Source of the DNA: Alistipes sp.
GTDB taxonomy: Bacteria > Bacteroidota > Bacteroidia > Bacteroidales > Rikenellaceae
Direction of reading: 5' to 3'
Assembly: GCA_020026415.1 (NCBI GenBank)
Contig: JAHHQL010000012.1
Location: 1-64,000, forward strand
Length of the DNA stretch: 64,000 nt
Part shown: one piece after another, positions 18,283 through 26,911 of the stretch
Layout of the letters: the number at the start of each line of letters is the position of its first letter
Numbering within the stretch: the stretch's first letter is position 1
The notes under the pieces: model-generated
Database searches by the model: none
What the model saw: only the letters and a program-made list of their open reading frames with translations
What the model was told of the DNA's origin: nothing
Program-made: the position numbers and the translations under genes

Positions 18283-19572
18283 ATGAACTATACTCAAACC
18301 ATTGATTTCCTGTTTACCTCGCTGCCCGCTTTCGAGAGTCAGGGCGCAGGGGCTTACAAACCCGGATTGGATCATGTGACCGCATTTTGCCGTCATCTGG
18401 GCAATCCGCAGCGTAATTTCTTTACGGTTCATGTTGCCGGCACAAACGGCAAGGGATCGGTTGCCCACATCGTTGCGGCCGTGTTGCAACAGGCCGGTTA
18501 TCGCGTGGGATTATACACTTCGCCCCATTTGAAGGATTTCCGCGAGCGTATCCGTGTCGATGGCGAGATGATCCCCAAGCAGAAAGTCGTGAATTTCGTC
18601 AATAAGCACCACGACAAGATGGTCGAACTGGAGTTGTCGTTCTTCGAGATGACGACCGCCATGGCCTTCGATTACTTCGCACAGAGCGATGTGGAGGTGG
18701 CCGTGATCGAGACGGGTCTGGGCGGACGACTGGATGCCACGAACATTATCGTTCCGCTGGTGAGTGTCGTGACGAACATAGGTTTGGAACACACCGACCT
18801 TTTGGGCGACACGCTTTCCAAGATTGCAGGCGAGAAGGCCGGCATCATCAAGAAGAGCGTTCCTCTGATTTTGGGCGAGGGCAACCGTTGCTACAACTCC
18901 GTATTCGAGGATGTCGCCGCACAGAACAAGTCGCGCGTGATCTATGCCGAGGAGGAGTTCTCCTGCAAGGAGCATTCGTTCGACGGACATTATCAGAAAT
19001 TCATGCTGGAGCGCAAGCGCGACGGACACACCTACGAGGTGCAACTCGACATGGCGGGCGAATATGAGATGCAGAACCTTGTGACTGCCACTGCCGTCAT
19101 CGACTACCTGCACGAGGAGACCCCGCTGACGATTTCGCGCCGTGCATATCTTGAGGGTACGCGCGATGCCGCTGCCCGCACCTGCTTGCAGGGGCGTTGG
19201 CAGACGCTCTGCGACAAACCGCTGACGATTTGCGATACGGGTCACAATGCCCACGGCATCAAATTCGTTGCCGATCAGCTGGGTAAACTGTCTTTCAAGA
19301 AACTTTACTGCGTCATGGGCTTTGTCCGCGACAAGGACTTGGCACATATCCTGCCTTTGTTGCCGAAGGAGGCACACTACATCTTCACGCAGGCCGAGGG
19401 GCAGCGTGCACTTCCCGCCGGGGAACTGACCGCCAAGGCCGCCATCTACGGCTTGAAGGGCGAGACCGTAGAGAAGGTTTCGGATGCCGTTGCCCGTGCC
19501 CGCGAGTTGGCTGCGGACGAGGATGTGATCTTCATCGGAGGCAGTACGTTTGTGGTTGCCGAGGCAATTTAA
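18283..19572 (+). CDS. folC: Bifunctional dihydrofolate/folylpolyglutamate synthase
   Basis: FolC (429 aa) joins glutamate to dihydropteroate and to folates. The ATP-binding loop is HVAGTNGKGSVAHIV near residue 47, followed by TSPHLKDFRERIRV, ETGLGGRLDATN and EHTDLLG with the metal-binding His. The C-terminal Mur-ligase domain has DTGHNAHG. Together with folA and thyA in this window it supplies the folate cycle. Confidence 0.96.
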   Translation: MNYTQTIDFLFTSLPAFESQGAGAYKPGLDHVTAFCRHLGNPQRNFFTVHVAGTNGKGSVAHIVAAVLQQAGYRVGLYTSPHLKDFRERIRVDGEMIPKQKVVNFVNKHHDKMVELELSFFEMTTAMAFDYFAQSDVEVAVIETGLGGRLDATNIIVPLVSVVTNIGLEHTDLLGDTLSKIAGEKAGIIKKSVPLILGEGNRCYNSVFEDVAAQNKSRVIYAEEEFSCKEHSFDGHYQKFMLERKRDGHTYEVQLDMAGEYEMQNLVTATAVIDYLHEETPLTISRRAYLEGTRDAAARTCLQGRWQTLCDKPLTICDTGHNAHGIKFVADQLGKLSFKKLYCVMGFVRDKDLAHILPLLPKEAHYIFTQAEGQRALPAGELTAKAAIYGLKGETVEKVSDAVARARELAADEDVIFIGGSTFVVAEAI

Positions 19573-19591
19573 GCAGTAAGTACAACATACA

Positions 19592-19628
19592 AAAAGGTCG
19601 CAATCCCAACAAGGATTGCGACCTTTTT
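19592..19628. terminator. Bidirectional terminator, folC / M3 peptidase
   Basis: AAAAAGGTCGCAATCC and GGATTGCGACCTTTTTT form a perfect stem flanked by A and T runs, so it can end transcripts from folC and from the converging peptidase gene. Confidence 0.9.
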
Positions 19629-19642
19629 TAGTGGGGTTCGGA

Positions 19643-21727
19643 CTATTTTCCGAGCCCCATTTTTTCGATCAGGGCGCGGGTTTCGGGTTTGTGACCGCGG
19701 AAATTGACATAGAGGGTCATCGGGTGTGCCGTGCCGCCCTTCGAGAGGAGTTCGCGGCGGAAACGATCCGCCACTTCGCGGTTGAAGATGCCCTTCTCGC
19801 GGAACAGCGCAAAGGCATCGGCCTCCAAAACCTCCGCCCACTTATAGCCGTAGTAGCCTGCGGCGTAACCTCCCGCGAAGATGTGCGAGAATCCGACCGA
19901 CATGGATGTGCCACCCGCCACGGGAAGCACCTGCGTGGGTGCCATGGCTCGGCGGTCAAACTCTTCGACACTGCCCGCGTAGGGTGTGGTGAGGGTGTGC
20001 CAGGCCATATCCAGCATACCGAACGAGAGTTGGCGTACGTGGTAGTAGGCCGAGAGGTAATTCTTCGCGCGAACCAACGCCTCGATCAACTCCGAGGGGA
20101 TCTTCTCGCCCGTGCGGTAATCTTCCGCCCAGAGGTCGAGAAATTCCTTTTCGGTTGCCCAATTTTCCATGAGTTGCGAGGGGAGTTCCACAAAGTCACG
20201 ATAGACGTTCGTGCCGGTTTGTAATTCGTATCGGCCTTCGCCCAACATGCCGTGGAGCGAGTGTCCGAATTCGTGGAGGAAGGTCTCCACCTCGTCATAG
20301 GTCAGAAGCGAGGGGGTGGTTTCCGTAGGTTTCGTGAAATTCATCACGAGCGATACCAGCGGACGGGTCTCCTTGCCATGCTCGATGCGCGTACCGCGAA
20401 ATTCGGTCATCCACGCACCGCCGCGTTTCGAGGCTCGCGGGAAGAAGTCGAGGTAAAGCACCGCCATGAAACGGCCGTTTTCGTCCGTTACCTCGTATGC
20501 CGTCACATCGGGATGATAGACCGGAATCGAGGGCGCGGGGGTGAAATTCAGTCCGTAGAGTTTATGCGCCAAGAGGAACACGCCCCGCTTGACATGTTCC
20601 AACTCGAAGTAGGGTTTGAGCAATTGGTCGTTCAGTGCGTATTTCTCGTCTTTGTATTTCTCGGAGTAGTAGGCGAAATCCCACGGCATCACTTCACCCG
20701 CGAGTCCGTGGGCGCGGGCATAATCCGCAATGGTGCGGTAGTCCCGATCGGCGTAATCCTTGGTCGTGGTGAGCAACTCTTCGAGGAAGTGGTTCACCGT
20801 GTCGGTCTTTTCGGCCATGCGGTGCTCCAACACATAATCGGCGTAGCACTTGTAACCCAAAAGATTCGCCACTTTCAGACGCAGTTCGGCGATGCGGCGC
20901 ACGATTTTCGTGTTGTCGTAAGCACCGCCCAGCGCACGCGAATTGTATGCCCGCCAAATCTGCTCCTTGAGGATGCGGTGTGACGAGTAGCGCATGAACG
21001 GCACGAAACTCGGTGCATGGAGCGTCACCGTCCAACCCGTCCGGTGGTGGGCACGGGCATCCTCGGCCATGCTTTCGCGGACGGATTCGGGAAGTTCTGC
21101 AACAACCCGCTCGTCGGTGATGTTGAGCGTATAGGCGTTGGTTGCGGCAAGGATGTTCTGGCCGAATTTGAGGGTCAATGCCGACAATTCCTTGGAGTAT
21201 TCGCGGTAGAGTTCCTTCTCCTTGTCGGGAAGAGCCGCACCCGAACGGGTGAATCCGCGATAGCAATCCTCAAGGAGTTTTTCGGCATCGGGTTCAAGCG
21301 CGGGGTGGTTTTCATGGACACGGCGCACGCGGTCGAAAAGGCGTTCGTCAAGCGAGATGTCGTTTTCGAGTTTGACCAGTTTCTCCTGCACGCGCTCGGC
21401 GATCTGTTGCATTTCGTCCGAAGTGTCGGCCTCCAGAAGGTTGAAGAACAGACCGCTGATACGATCCAGCAGCGAGCCGTTGCGTTCGAGTTTTTCGATC
21501 GTGTTCTCGAATGTGGGTTCTTCTTTGCAGTTCAAAATGGCGTCTATTTCGCGGCGCGACTCCTCGATTGCCACATCGAAGGCAGGTTCGTAATCCTCCA
21601 GACGGATCTTGTCGAAGGGAGGGGTTTCGTGGGGGGTGTCCCAAGTACCGACAAGCGGATTAGGGCGGTCGGTTTCGGACAAAGATGCCGCGGTGGAGTC
21701 CGTGGCGCAGGGATTATTTTTTATCAT
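19643..21727 (-). CDS. M3 family metallopeptidase (Dcp/OpdA type), cytoplasmic form
   Basis: A 694-aa zinc oligopeptidase. The zinc motif HEFGHSLHGML (about residues 481-491) with a downstream Glu defines family M3A, which trims dipeptides or short peptides. No signal peptide precedes the mature-like start, yet the N-terminus reads MIKNNPCATDSTAASLSE, which looks like the start of a lipoprotein that has lost its signal sequence. The gene overlaps its upstream paralogue by 14 bp, so the two are coupled. Confidence 0.92.
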   Translation of the reverse strand: MIKNNPCATDSTAASLSETDRPNPLVGTWDTPHETPPFDKIRLEDYEPAFDVAIEESRREIDAILNCKEEPTFENTIEKLERNGSLLDRISGLFFNLLEADTSDEMQQIAERVQEKLVKLENDISLDERLFDRVRRVHENHPALEPDAEKLLEDCYRGFTRSGAALPDKEKELYREYSKELSALTLKFGQNILAATNAYTLNITDERVVAELPESVRESMAEDARAHHRTGWTVTLHAPSFVPFMRYSSHRILKEQIWRAYNSRALGGAYDNTKIVRRIAELRLKVANLLGYKCYADYVLEHRMAEKTDTVNHFLEELLTTTKDYADRDYRTIADYARAHGLAGEVMPWDFAYYSEKYKDEKYALNDQLLKPYFELEHVKRGVFLLAHKLYGLNFTPAPSIPVYHPDVTAYEVTDENGRFMAVLYLDFFPRASKRGGAWMTEFRGTRIEHGKETRPLVSLVMNFTKPTETTPSLLTYDEVETFLHEFGHSLHGMLGEGRYELQTGTNVYRDFVELPSQLMENWATEKEFLDLWAEDYRTGEKIPSELIEALVRAKNYLSAYYHVRQLSFGMLDMAWHTLTTPYAGSVEEFDRRAMAPTQVLPVAGGTSMSVGFSHIFAGGYAAGYYGYKWAEVLEADAFALFREKGIFNREVADRFRRELLSKGGTAHPMTLYVNFRGHKPETRALIEKMGLGK

Positions 21728-23972
21728 TTTTATCGGTTGAAATTTGTTCTTTCTTATACAGCATGATCGGTTTGTGGTCGATCGCTTCGGGACGCACTGC
21801 GAGCGAATGGATTTCGGCGGAGTGGAAGATTTTCAGTTCGGTCGAATCCTCTTCGGGTTTCTCGATCAGACCGAGGCTGAGGAGCATTGTGCGGCGGTCG
21901 GGATCCTTGCCGCGGAAATTGCGGTAGAGGGTCTTGCCGTCGGCTTCGCCACCACGGGCGAGGATCTTTTGGCGGAAGTTCTTCGCCACCTTGCGATTGA
22001 ACAAGTCTCCCGTCTCGCGGAACGCCTCGAAGGCATCCTTGTCGAGTACTTCCGCCCACGGATAGGAGTAATACCTTGCGGCATAATCGCCCGCGAAGAT
22101 GTGGGTGAAGGCGGGGTAGCGGTGACGCGGTGCGATCTGCGGGATCAGTCCGCGACGCATGCCGAGGGCGTTATGCTCGAAATCGGCAGGGTTAAATTCG
22201 GTGTATTCCTTGATCGAGTGGATGTCCAGATCGGAGAGAGCCGATGCCACCAGCGAGGTGGTCTTGAATGCCTGATTGAAAAGACGGCTGCGGTGGAGTT
22301 TGCGCGTCAGGTGATCGGGAATCATCTCCTTGGTACGGTAGTGGGTGGCGTAGTGGCGTAGCACCTCGCTCTCGAATGCCCAGTTTGTCATAAGTTGCGA
22401 GGGGAGTTCCACAAAATCATCCTCTGCGGTCTTCAAACCGTTGTATTTCACATCGAGGAACAGCATCTGGAGAGCATGGCCAAATTCGTGGAACAGCATT
22501 TCGACCTGATCGGTCGAAAGCAGCGTGGGATTGCTTGTCGAGGGAACGGCGTAGTTCGTGACAACGGACACCACGGGGGCAATGCGCTCTTCGTTTTTAT
22601 ATCCTTGTGCGATGTAGCAACCGCTCCATGTGCCCCGGATCTTTTCGGGACGGGTGTAGAGGTCGAGCAGAAGGATGCCCAGATGGCTTTCGTCCGTGTC
22701 GAACACCTCGAATGCCGTCACATCCTGATGGTACATCGGAAGGCTCACGGGACGGAACGTGATGCCGAAAAGACGGTTGGCAAGAAAGAAGATACCACCC
22801 TTCACGTTCTCCACCGTGAAGTAGGGGCGGAGCATCTCCTCGTCGAGTGAGAATTTCTGTTTGCGGAGTTTCTCGGCGTAGTACCACCAATCCCACGCGG
22901 CGAACTCCTCGTTGGGGAAGTCGCGTTTGAAGAGGGGCTGCATCTCTTCCAGATCTTTTTTTGCCTGCTTGAGGGCGGGTTCCCAAATCTCGTCCAGAAG
23001 GTCGTAAACAGCCTTGGGCGTTCCGGCCGTCTCTTCCGAAAGGGCATATTCGGCAAAGGACGAGTACCCCAAAAGATGCGCTTTCTCGGTGCGCAGGCGG
23101 ATAAGGTCGTTGATGAGGCGCGAGGTGTTGTATTCGTTGTCGTTTGCGCCGAGGTTGAGGTAGGCGGTGTAAATCTCCTTGCGCAGGTCGCGGTCGGACG
23201 AGTAACTCAGGAAGGGAATCATGCTCGGCTCATCCAACGTAAAGAGCCAACTGCCCTTTTCGTCGATGGCACGGGCATCGCGCTGGGACTGAAGACGCAC
23301 CTCGTTGGGAAGACCGATCAGCCGTTTCTCATCGTCGATCAGAAGTCGGTATTCGCTTTGCGCGGTTGCGATGTTCCGTCCGAATTTCAGGCGGGCAAGG
23401 GCGAGTTCCTCGTTGATCTTTTGAAGGCGTTGCTTTTGTGCGTCATCGAGAAGCGCGCCTTCGTGAACGAACGCCGTGTATTGCTTTTCGACAAGGCGCA
23501 ATTGTTCGGGGGGGTAGCGCGTGGTCGAGCGTTTGTCGTACACCTCCTTGATGCGTGCGAAGAGGCGGTCGTCGGACATGACTTCTGCCGTGTGCGCCGC
23601 AAGGAGCGGCAGGATCTCCTCCTCGGCTTTCTGCATTTCGGGCGTATGCTCCACCAAGGAGAGCATGCGGAAGATCTGCATCGTGCGGGCAAGCGTTGCG
23701 CCCGTATTGTCGAACGCGAGGGTGGTGTTGTCGAACGTCGGACGGTCGTTGTTGGTCGTAATGGCGTCGATTTCGGCATTCTGCTCCGAGATCGCGCGCT
23801 CGACGGCCGCGGGGAAATGCTCCGGGCGGATGCGGTCGAAGGGCGGCACTCCGTAAGGGGTCGTCCACTGCTCGAAGAAGGGGTTCTGGTCGGCTTTTTT
23901 CTCGGTGTGGCACGAGGTGGCAACACTCAAAACAAGCGTTAAAACTATCAGTAAACCGTGAAAGCGTCTCAT
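21714..23972 (-). CDS. M3 family metallopeptidase, lipoprotein form
   Basis: A 752-aa paralogue of the next gene. It begins with a lipoprotein signal peptide (MRRFHGLLIVLTLVLSVATSC, cut before Cys-21), so it is expected in the periplasm or at the outer membrane. The zinc motif is FHEFGHALQML (about residue 526 on). Both proteins share the opening pattern PPFDRIRPEHFPAA / PPFDKIRLEDYEPA. One periplasmic and one cytosolic peptidase would process peptides in two steps (inferred). Confidence 0.93.
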   Translation of the reverse strand: MRRFHGLLIVLTLVLSVATSCHTEKKADQNPFFEQWTTPYGVPPFDRIRPEHFPAAVERAISEQNAEIDAITTNNDRPTFDNTTLAFDNTGATLARTMQIFRMLSLVEHTPEMQKAEEEILPLLAAHTAEVMSDDRLFARIKEVYDKRSTTRYPPEQLRLVEKQYTAFVHEGALLDDAQKQRLQKINEELALARLKFGRNIATAQSEYRLLIDDEKRLIGLPNEVRLQSQRDARAIDEKGSWLFTLDEPSMIPFLSYSSDRDLRKEIYTAYLNLGANDNEYNTSRLINDLIRLRTEKAHLLGYSSFAEYALSEETAGTPKAVYDLLDEIWEPALKQAKKDLEEMQPLFKRDFPNEEFAAWDWWYYAEKLRKQKFSLDEEMLRPYFTVENVKGGIFFLANRLFGITFRPVSLPMYHQDVTAFEVFDTDESHLGILLLDLYTRPEKIRGTWSGCYIAQGYKNEERIAPVVSVVTNYAVPSTSNPTLLSTDQVEMLFHEFGHALQMLFLDVKYNGLKTAEDDFVELPSQLMTNWAFESEVLRHYATHYRTKEMIPDHLTRKLHRSRLFNQAFKTTSLVASALSDLDIHSIKEYTEFNPADFEHNALGMRRGLIPQIAPRHRYPAFTHIFAGDYAARYYSYPWAEVLDKDAFEAFRETGDLFNRKVAKNFRQKILARGGEADGKTLYRNFRGKDPDRRTMLLSLGLIEKPEEDSTELKIFHSAEIHSLAVRPEAIDHKPIMLYKKEQISTDKNDKK

Positions 23973-24013
23973 CGTTTTATGCGGGTTTGTTTAGATATTT
24001 TTTTTATATTTTA

Positions 24014-24021
24014 TACCTTTG
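24014..24021 (+). promoter_or_regulatory. TAnnTTTG element for rsmE
   Basis: TACCTTTG lies 57 bp upstream of the rsmE ATG. TTTG (23986-23989) is present upstream but at 24 nt, longer than usual, so only the -7 element is convincing. Confidence 0.5.
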
Positions 24022-24054
24022 TGGCGTGGCGGGAAGTGAAAAAATCTCGCCATG

Positions 24055-24084
24055 CAAAGATAATAAATAATCACTGGTATGCAA
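24055..24084 (-). promoter_or_regulatory. Promoter of the M3 peptidase pair
   Basis: On the minus strand TTG (24084-24082), 19 nt, then TATCTTTG (24062-24055). The -33 element lies inside the first codons of rsmE, so the divergent promoters interleave. Confidence 0.8.
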
Positions 24085-24798
24085 TTATTTTATGCTCCCG
24101 ATATTGTGCCTCCCGACTATGTATTAAGCGAGGAGGAGTCGCGCCATTGTGTGCGGGTGTTGCGTCTGGGCGAGGGTGACGAACTCCACCTTGCGGACGG
24201 TCGCGGAACGCTCTACCGTTGTGTGGTGAGCGATCCGTCGCCGAAACATTGCGCGGTACATGTGGTCGAAACCTCGGAGGAATTTGAGAAACTCCCGTAT
24301 GATCTTGTTATGGGCGTTGCCCCCACCAAGAACAACGACCGTTTCGAGTGGTTTCTGGAGAAGGCCACCGAGGTGGGCGTGGGGGAGATCATTCCCTTGG
24401 AGAGCGACCACAGCGAACGCCGTGTATATAAGCCCGAACGCGGCGAAAAGGTCATCACGGCGGCGATGAAGCAGTCGCTCAAGGCCTATCATCCGCTGTT
24501 GCACGAGATGACTTCGTTTAAGGAGGTGGTGTGCAGCGGTTTTAAGGGTCGGCGGTTTATTGCCCACTGCGATAAGCCCCGTTCGGCGGACGGTAAGAAA
24601 TATCTGGCCGACACGCTCCGTAAGGGCGAGCGTGTGTTGGTCTTGATCGGCCCCGAAGGCGATTTTTCGCCTGCGGAGATCGACCTTGCCGTGAAGAACG
24701 GATTCGAGGAGATCACGCTCGGAAATCAACGCCTGCGCACCGAAACGGCGGCTGTGGCGGCTACGATGATGGTATCGGTGGTCAATAACATGAAGTAG
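24079..24798 (+). CDS. rsmE: 16S rRNA m3U1498 methyltransferase
   Basis: RsmE (239 aa) methylates U1498 in helix 44 of 16S rRNA. It has an N-terminal PUA-like domain and a C-terminal SPOUT (trefoil-knot) domain with the AdoMet-binding GPEGDFSPAEI and LGNQRLRTETA segments. KNNDRFEWFLEKATEVGV is another family signature. Six bases separate it from the chromate-transporter pair, but a functional link is not evident. Confidence 0.95.
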   Translation: MQLFYAPDIVPPDYVLSEEESRHCVRVLRLGEGDELHLADGRGTLYRCVVSDPSPKHCAVHVVETSEEFEKLPYDLVMGVAPTKNNDRFEWFLEKATEVGVGEIIPLESDHSERRVYKPERGEKVITAAMKQSLKAYHPLLHEMTSFKEVVCSGFKGRRFIAHCDKPRSADGKKYLADTLRKGERVLVLIGPEGDFSPAEIDLAVKNGFEEITLGNQRLRTETAAVAATMMVSVVNNMK

Positions 24799-24803
24799 GC
24801 GGA

Positions 24804-25364
24804 ATGAGACTTTTGTGGCAACTTTTCATCAGTTTCTTTCGGGTCGGATTGTTCACCTTCGGCGGCGGCTTTGCCATGCTGCCTCTGATTCAGAACGAGG
24901 TGGTCGATCGCCATCACTGGATCGGGAAACAGGATTTTCTGGATATGATGATCGTGGCGCAGTCGGCTCCGGGGCCCATCGCGCTCAATTCGGCGGTGTT
25001 CGTCGGCTACAAGATGGCGAGGCTTTGGGGGGCGTTGGTCGCACTCGTCGGCATTGTCGTGCCGTCGTTTACCATCATTCTGATGATTGCGCTGGTGTTT
25101 TCGGATGTACGGCACAACCCCGTGGTCGATTCGGCGTTCAAGGGCATGCGCCCTGCGGTGGTGGCACTGATCATTATCCCCGTGGTGGATCTCGCCCGCA
25201 AACTCCACTGGTCGATGTCGGTGGTGATCGTGGCGGTGGCATTCGCCATCTGGAAACTGGAGTGGTCGCCCATTTGGATGATTGCCGTGGCGGCCGTGGC
25301 GGGCATCGCGTGGGAGGATTTTCAGGCGCGTCGCAATCTGAACGCGAAAAACGGAGAAAAATAA
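24804..25364 (+). CDS. Chromate transporter half-protein A
   Basis: A 186-aa membrane protein of the CHR family, short form. The signature FFRVGLFTFGGGFAMLPLI and APGPIALNSAVFVGYKMA are clear. Short CHR proteins are encoded as adjacent pairs that together equal one long ChrA. They are annotated as chromate exporters or, more generally, anion transporters; the natural substrate in an anaerobe is unknown. Its partner follows after 34 bp. Confidence 0.9.
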   Translation: MRLLWQLFISFFRVGLFTFGGGFAMLPLIQNEVVDRHHWIGKQDFLDMMIVAQSAPGPIALNSAVFVGYKMARLWGALVALVGIVVPSFTIILMIALVFSDVRHNPVVDSAFKGMRPAVVALIIIPVVDLARKLHWSMSVVIVAVAFAIWKLEWSPIWMIAVAAVAGIAWEDFQARRNLNAKNGEK

Positions 25365-25398
25365 CCCGTCAGGTGCGGATTTAAAAACAAAATAGAAA

Positions 25399-25971
25399 AT
25401 GATCTTTTGGCAGTTGTTTGTCAGTTACCTCAAAATCGGATTTTTCGGATTCGGTGGCGGATATGCCATGTTGTCGCTGATCCAGAATGAGGTCGTCGTG
25501 CAGCATCCGTGGATGACGAATGCCGAATTTGCCGATATTGTGGCCGTGTCGCAGATTACGCCCGGCCCGATTGCCATCAATTCGGCAACCTATGTCGGCT
25601 ATACGGTCGGCGCACAGGCAGGCGGTGAGTGGATGGGCGTACTGGGTGCATTTGTCGCCACGTTTTCGGTCAGCCTGCCCTCGCTGACGCTGATGTTGTT
25701 GCTGACGCATTTCTTTCTGAAACTGCGCAACAACCGTTATGTCGAAGGACTGATGAAGGGATTGCGTCCCGTGGTGATCGGTATGATCGCCTCGGCGGCG
25801 TTATTGCTGATCTCGCCCCGCGGAAGCGATCCCGGCGAGCAGAATTTCATCGACGCGTGGAGTTGGGTGTTGTTCGGAGGCGTGTTTGTCGGATCGCTCT
25901 TCAAAATAAACCCGATCCTGCTGATCCTGTTGTCGGCAGTCGCGGGATTCGTGATCTACTTCCCGTGGTAA
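25399..25971 (+). CDS. Chromate transporter half-protein B
   Basis: 190 aa, the second half of the CHR pair, with the matching motif YLKIGFFGFGGGYAMLSLI and TPGPIAINSATYVGYTVG. Four to six hydrophobic helices are visible. The two halves are clearly related to each other and probably form a heterodimer with opposite topology, as known for other short CHR pairs. Confidence 0.9.
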   Translation: MIFWQLFVSYLKIGFFGFGGGYAMLSLIQNEVVVQHPWMTNAEFADIVAVSQITPGPIAINSATYVGYTVGAQAGGEWMGVLGAFVATFSVSLPSLTLMLLLTHFFLKLRNNRYVEGLMKGLRPVVIGMIASAALLLISPRGSDPGEQNFIDAWSWVLFGGVFVGSLFKINPILLILLSAVAGFVIYFPW

Positions 25972-25975
25972 ATTA

Positions 25976-26012
25976 AAAAACGGCTTGGAACGATTTCCAA
26001 GCCGTTTTTCTT
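25976..26012. terminator. Bidirectional terminator
   Basis: AAAAAACGGCTTGGAA and TTCCAAGCCGTTTTTC form a perfect stem with A and T flanks between two converging units. Confidence 0.9.
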
Positions 26013-26911
26013 TAGCGGACAAAGCGGTAGTAAACACCCAAAGGAAGTTCCTTGCCTCCTGCGGTGTCCTTGAACGTGAGTTCGCCGCGCTCTTCGCGCA
26101 GGGGAGTGCCCAACGCTTCATGTACGGCCGTGCGTGCCAGTGTGGAGGAGAGTCCCATCGAGTAGAGGTTTAATACCATAAAGGCGTTCTCCTTTTCGAG
26201 CAATTCGCTACAACACGACAGCATCTCGCAGATCTGCTCTTCAAGAATCCATTTCTCGCCGTTTGCCCCGCGACCGTAGGCGGGCGGATCGAGCAGGATG
26301 GCGGTGTAGCGGTTGCCGCGGCGCACCTCGCGGCGCACAAATTTCATGGCATCCTCCACAATCCAGCGGATGCCGTCCAGATGGCTCAACTCCATATTCT
26401 CGCGCGACCATGTGACGACCTGTTTCACCGAATCGACATGCGTCACTTCGGCACCCGCGGCGCGTGCGGCAAGGGACGCACCACCCGTGTAGGCGAACAG
26501 GTTCAGAACCTTGGGGCGGATGCCTCGTGCCTCAATTTTTTGGAGTTCGTCGTAGATGAAATTCCAGTTGGCGGCCTGTTCGGGGAAGATGCCCACATGC
26601 TTGAAGGACGTAAGTCCGAGGCGCATTCTCAGGTGCATCTCCTTATAGTCGTAGCGCACGACCCACCGGTCGGGCATCGAGGGCGTTTGTTGCCACTCGC
26701 CGCGCTCTTCACTGCGCTGATCCTTCAGAAAAGACGCATCGGATCGGCGTTGCCACTCCTCTTCCGGGAGGGTCGGCCGCCAGATGGCCTGCGGTTCGGG
26801 TCGGCGTGTCGTGAATTGTCCGAAACGCTCCAATTTCTCGAAGTTACCCGTGTCGATGAGTTCATAGTCCCCAAATTCGGGGGTGAGATTTTGAGGTGTA
26901 CACTCTTTCAT
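26012..26911 (-). CDS. Class I SAM-dependent rRNA methyltransferase (RlmI/RlmK-like)
   Basis: 299 aa. The AdoMet-binding motif is VLNLFAYTGGASLAARAAGA (about residues 134-153). The catalytic loop is LLDPPAYGRG (about residue 213), typical of base methyltransferases in the RlmI family. The ATG at 26911 overlaps the stop of the upstream U32 gene (ATGA), which fixes the start although a longer frame exists. Pairing with an RNA-hydroxylase-type U32 gene suggests an RNA-modification unit. The exact target base is not known. Confidence 0.85.
   Translation of the reverse strand: MKECTPQNLTPEFGDYELIDTGNFEKLERFGQFTTRRPEPQAIWRPTLPEEEWQRRSDASFLKDQRSEERGEWQQTPSMPDRWVVRYDYKEMHLRMRLGLTSFKHVGIFPEQAANWNFIYDELQKIEARGIRPKVLNLFAYTGGASLAARAAGAEVTHVDSVKQVVTWSRENMELSHLDGIRWIVEDAMKFVRREVRRGNRYTAILLDPPAYGRGANGEKWILEEQICEMLSCCSELLEKENAFMVLNLYSMGLSSTLARTAVHEALGTPLREERGELTFKDTAGGKELPLGVYYRFVR

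Noticed and set aside
24804..25971. Metal-resistance island
   Set aside because: Only the two chromate-transporter halves are present, with no regulator, reductase or mobile element; housekeeping genes flank them closely.
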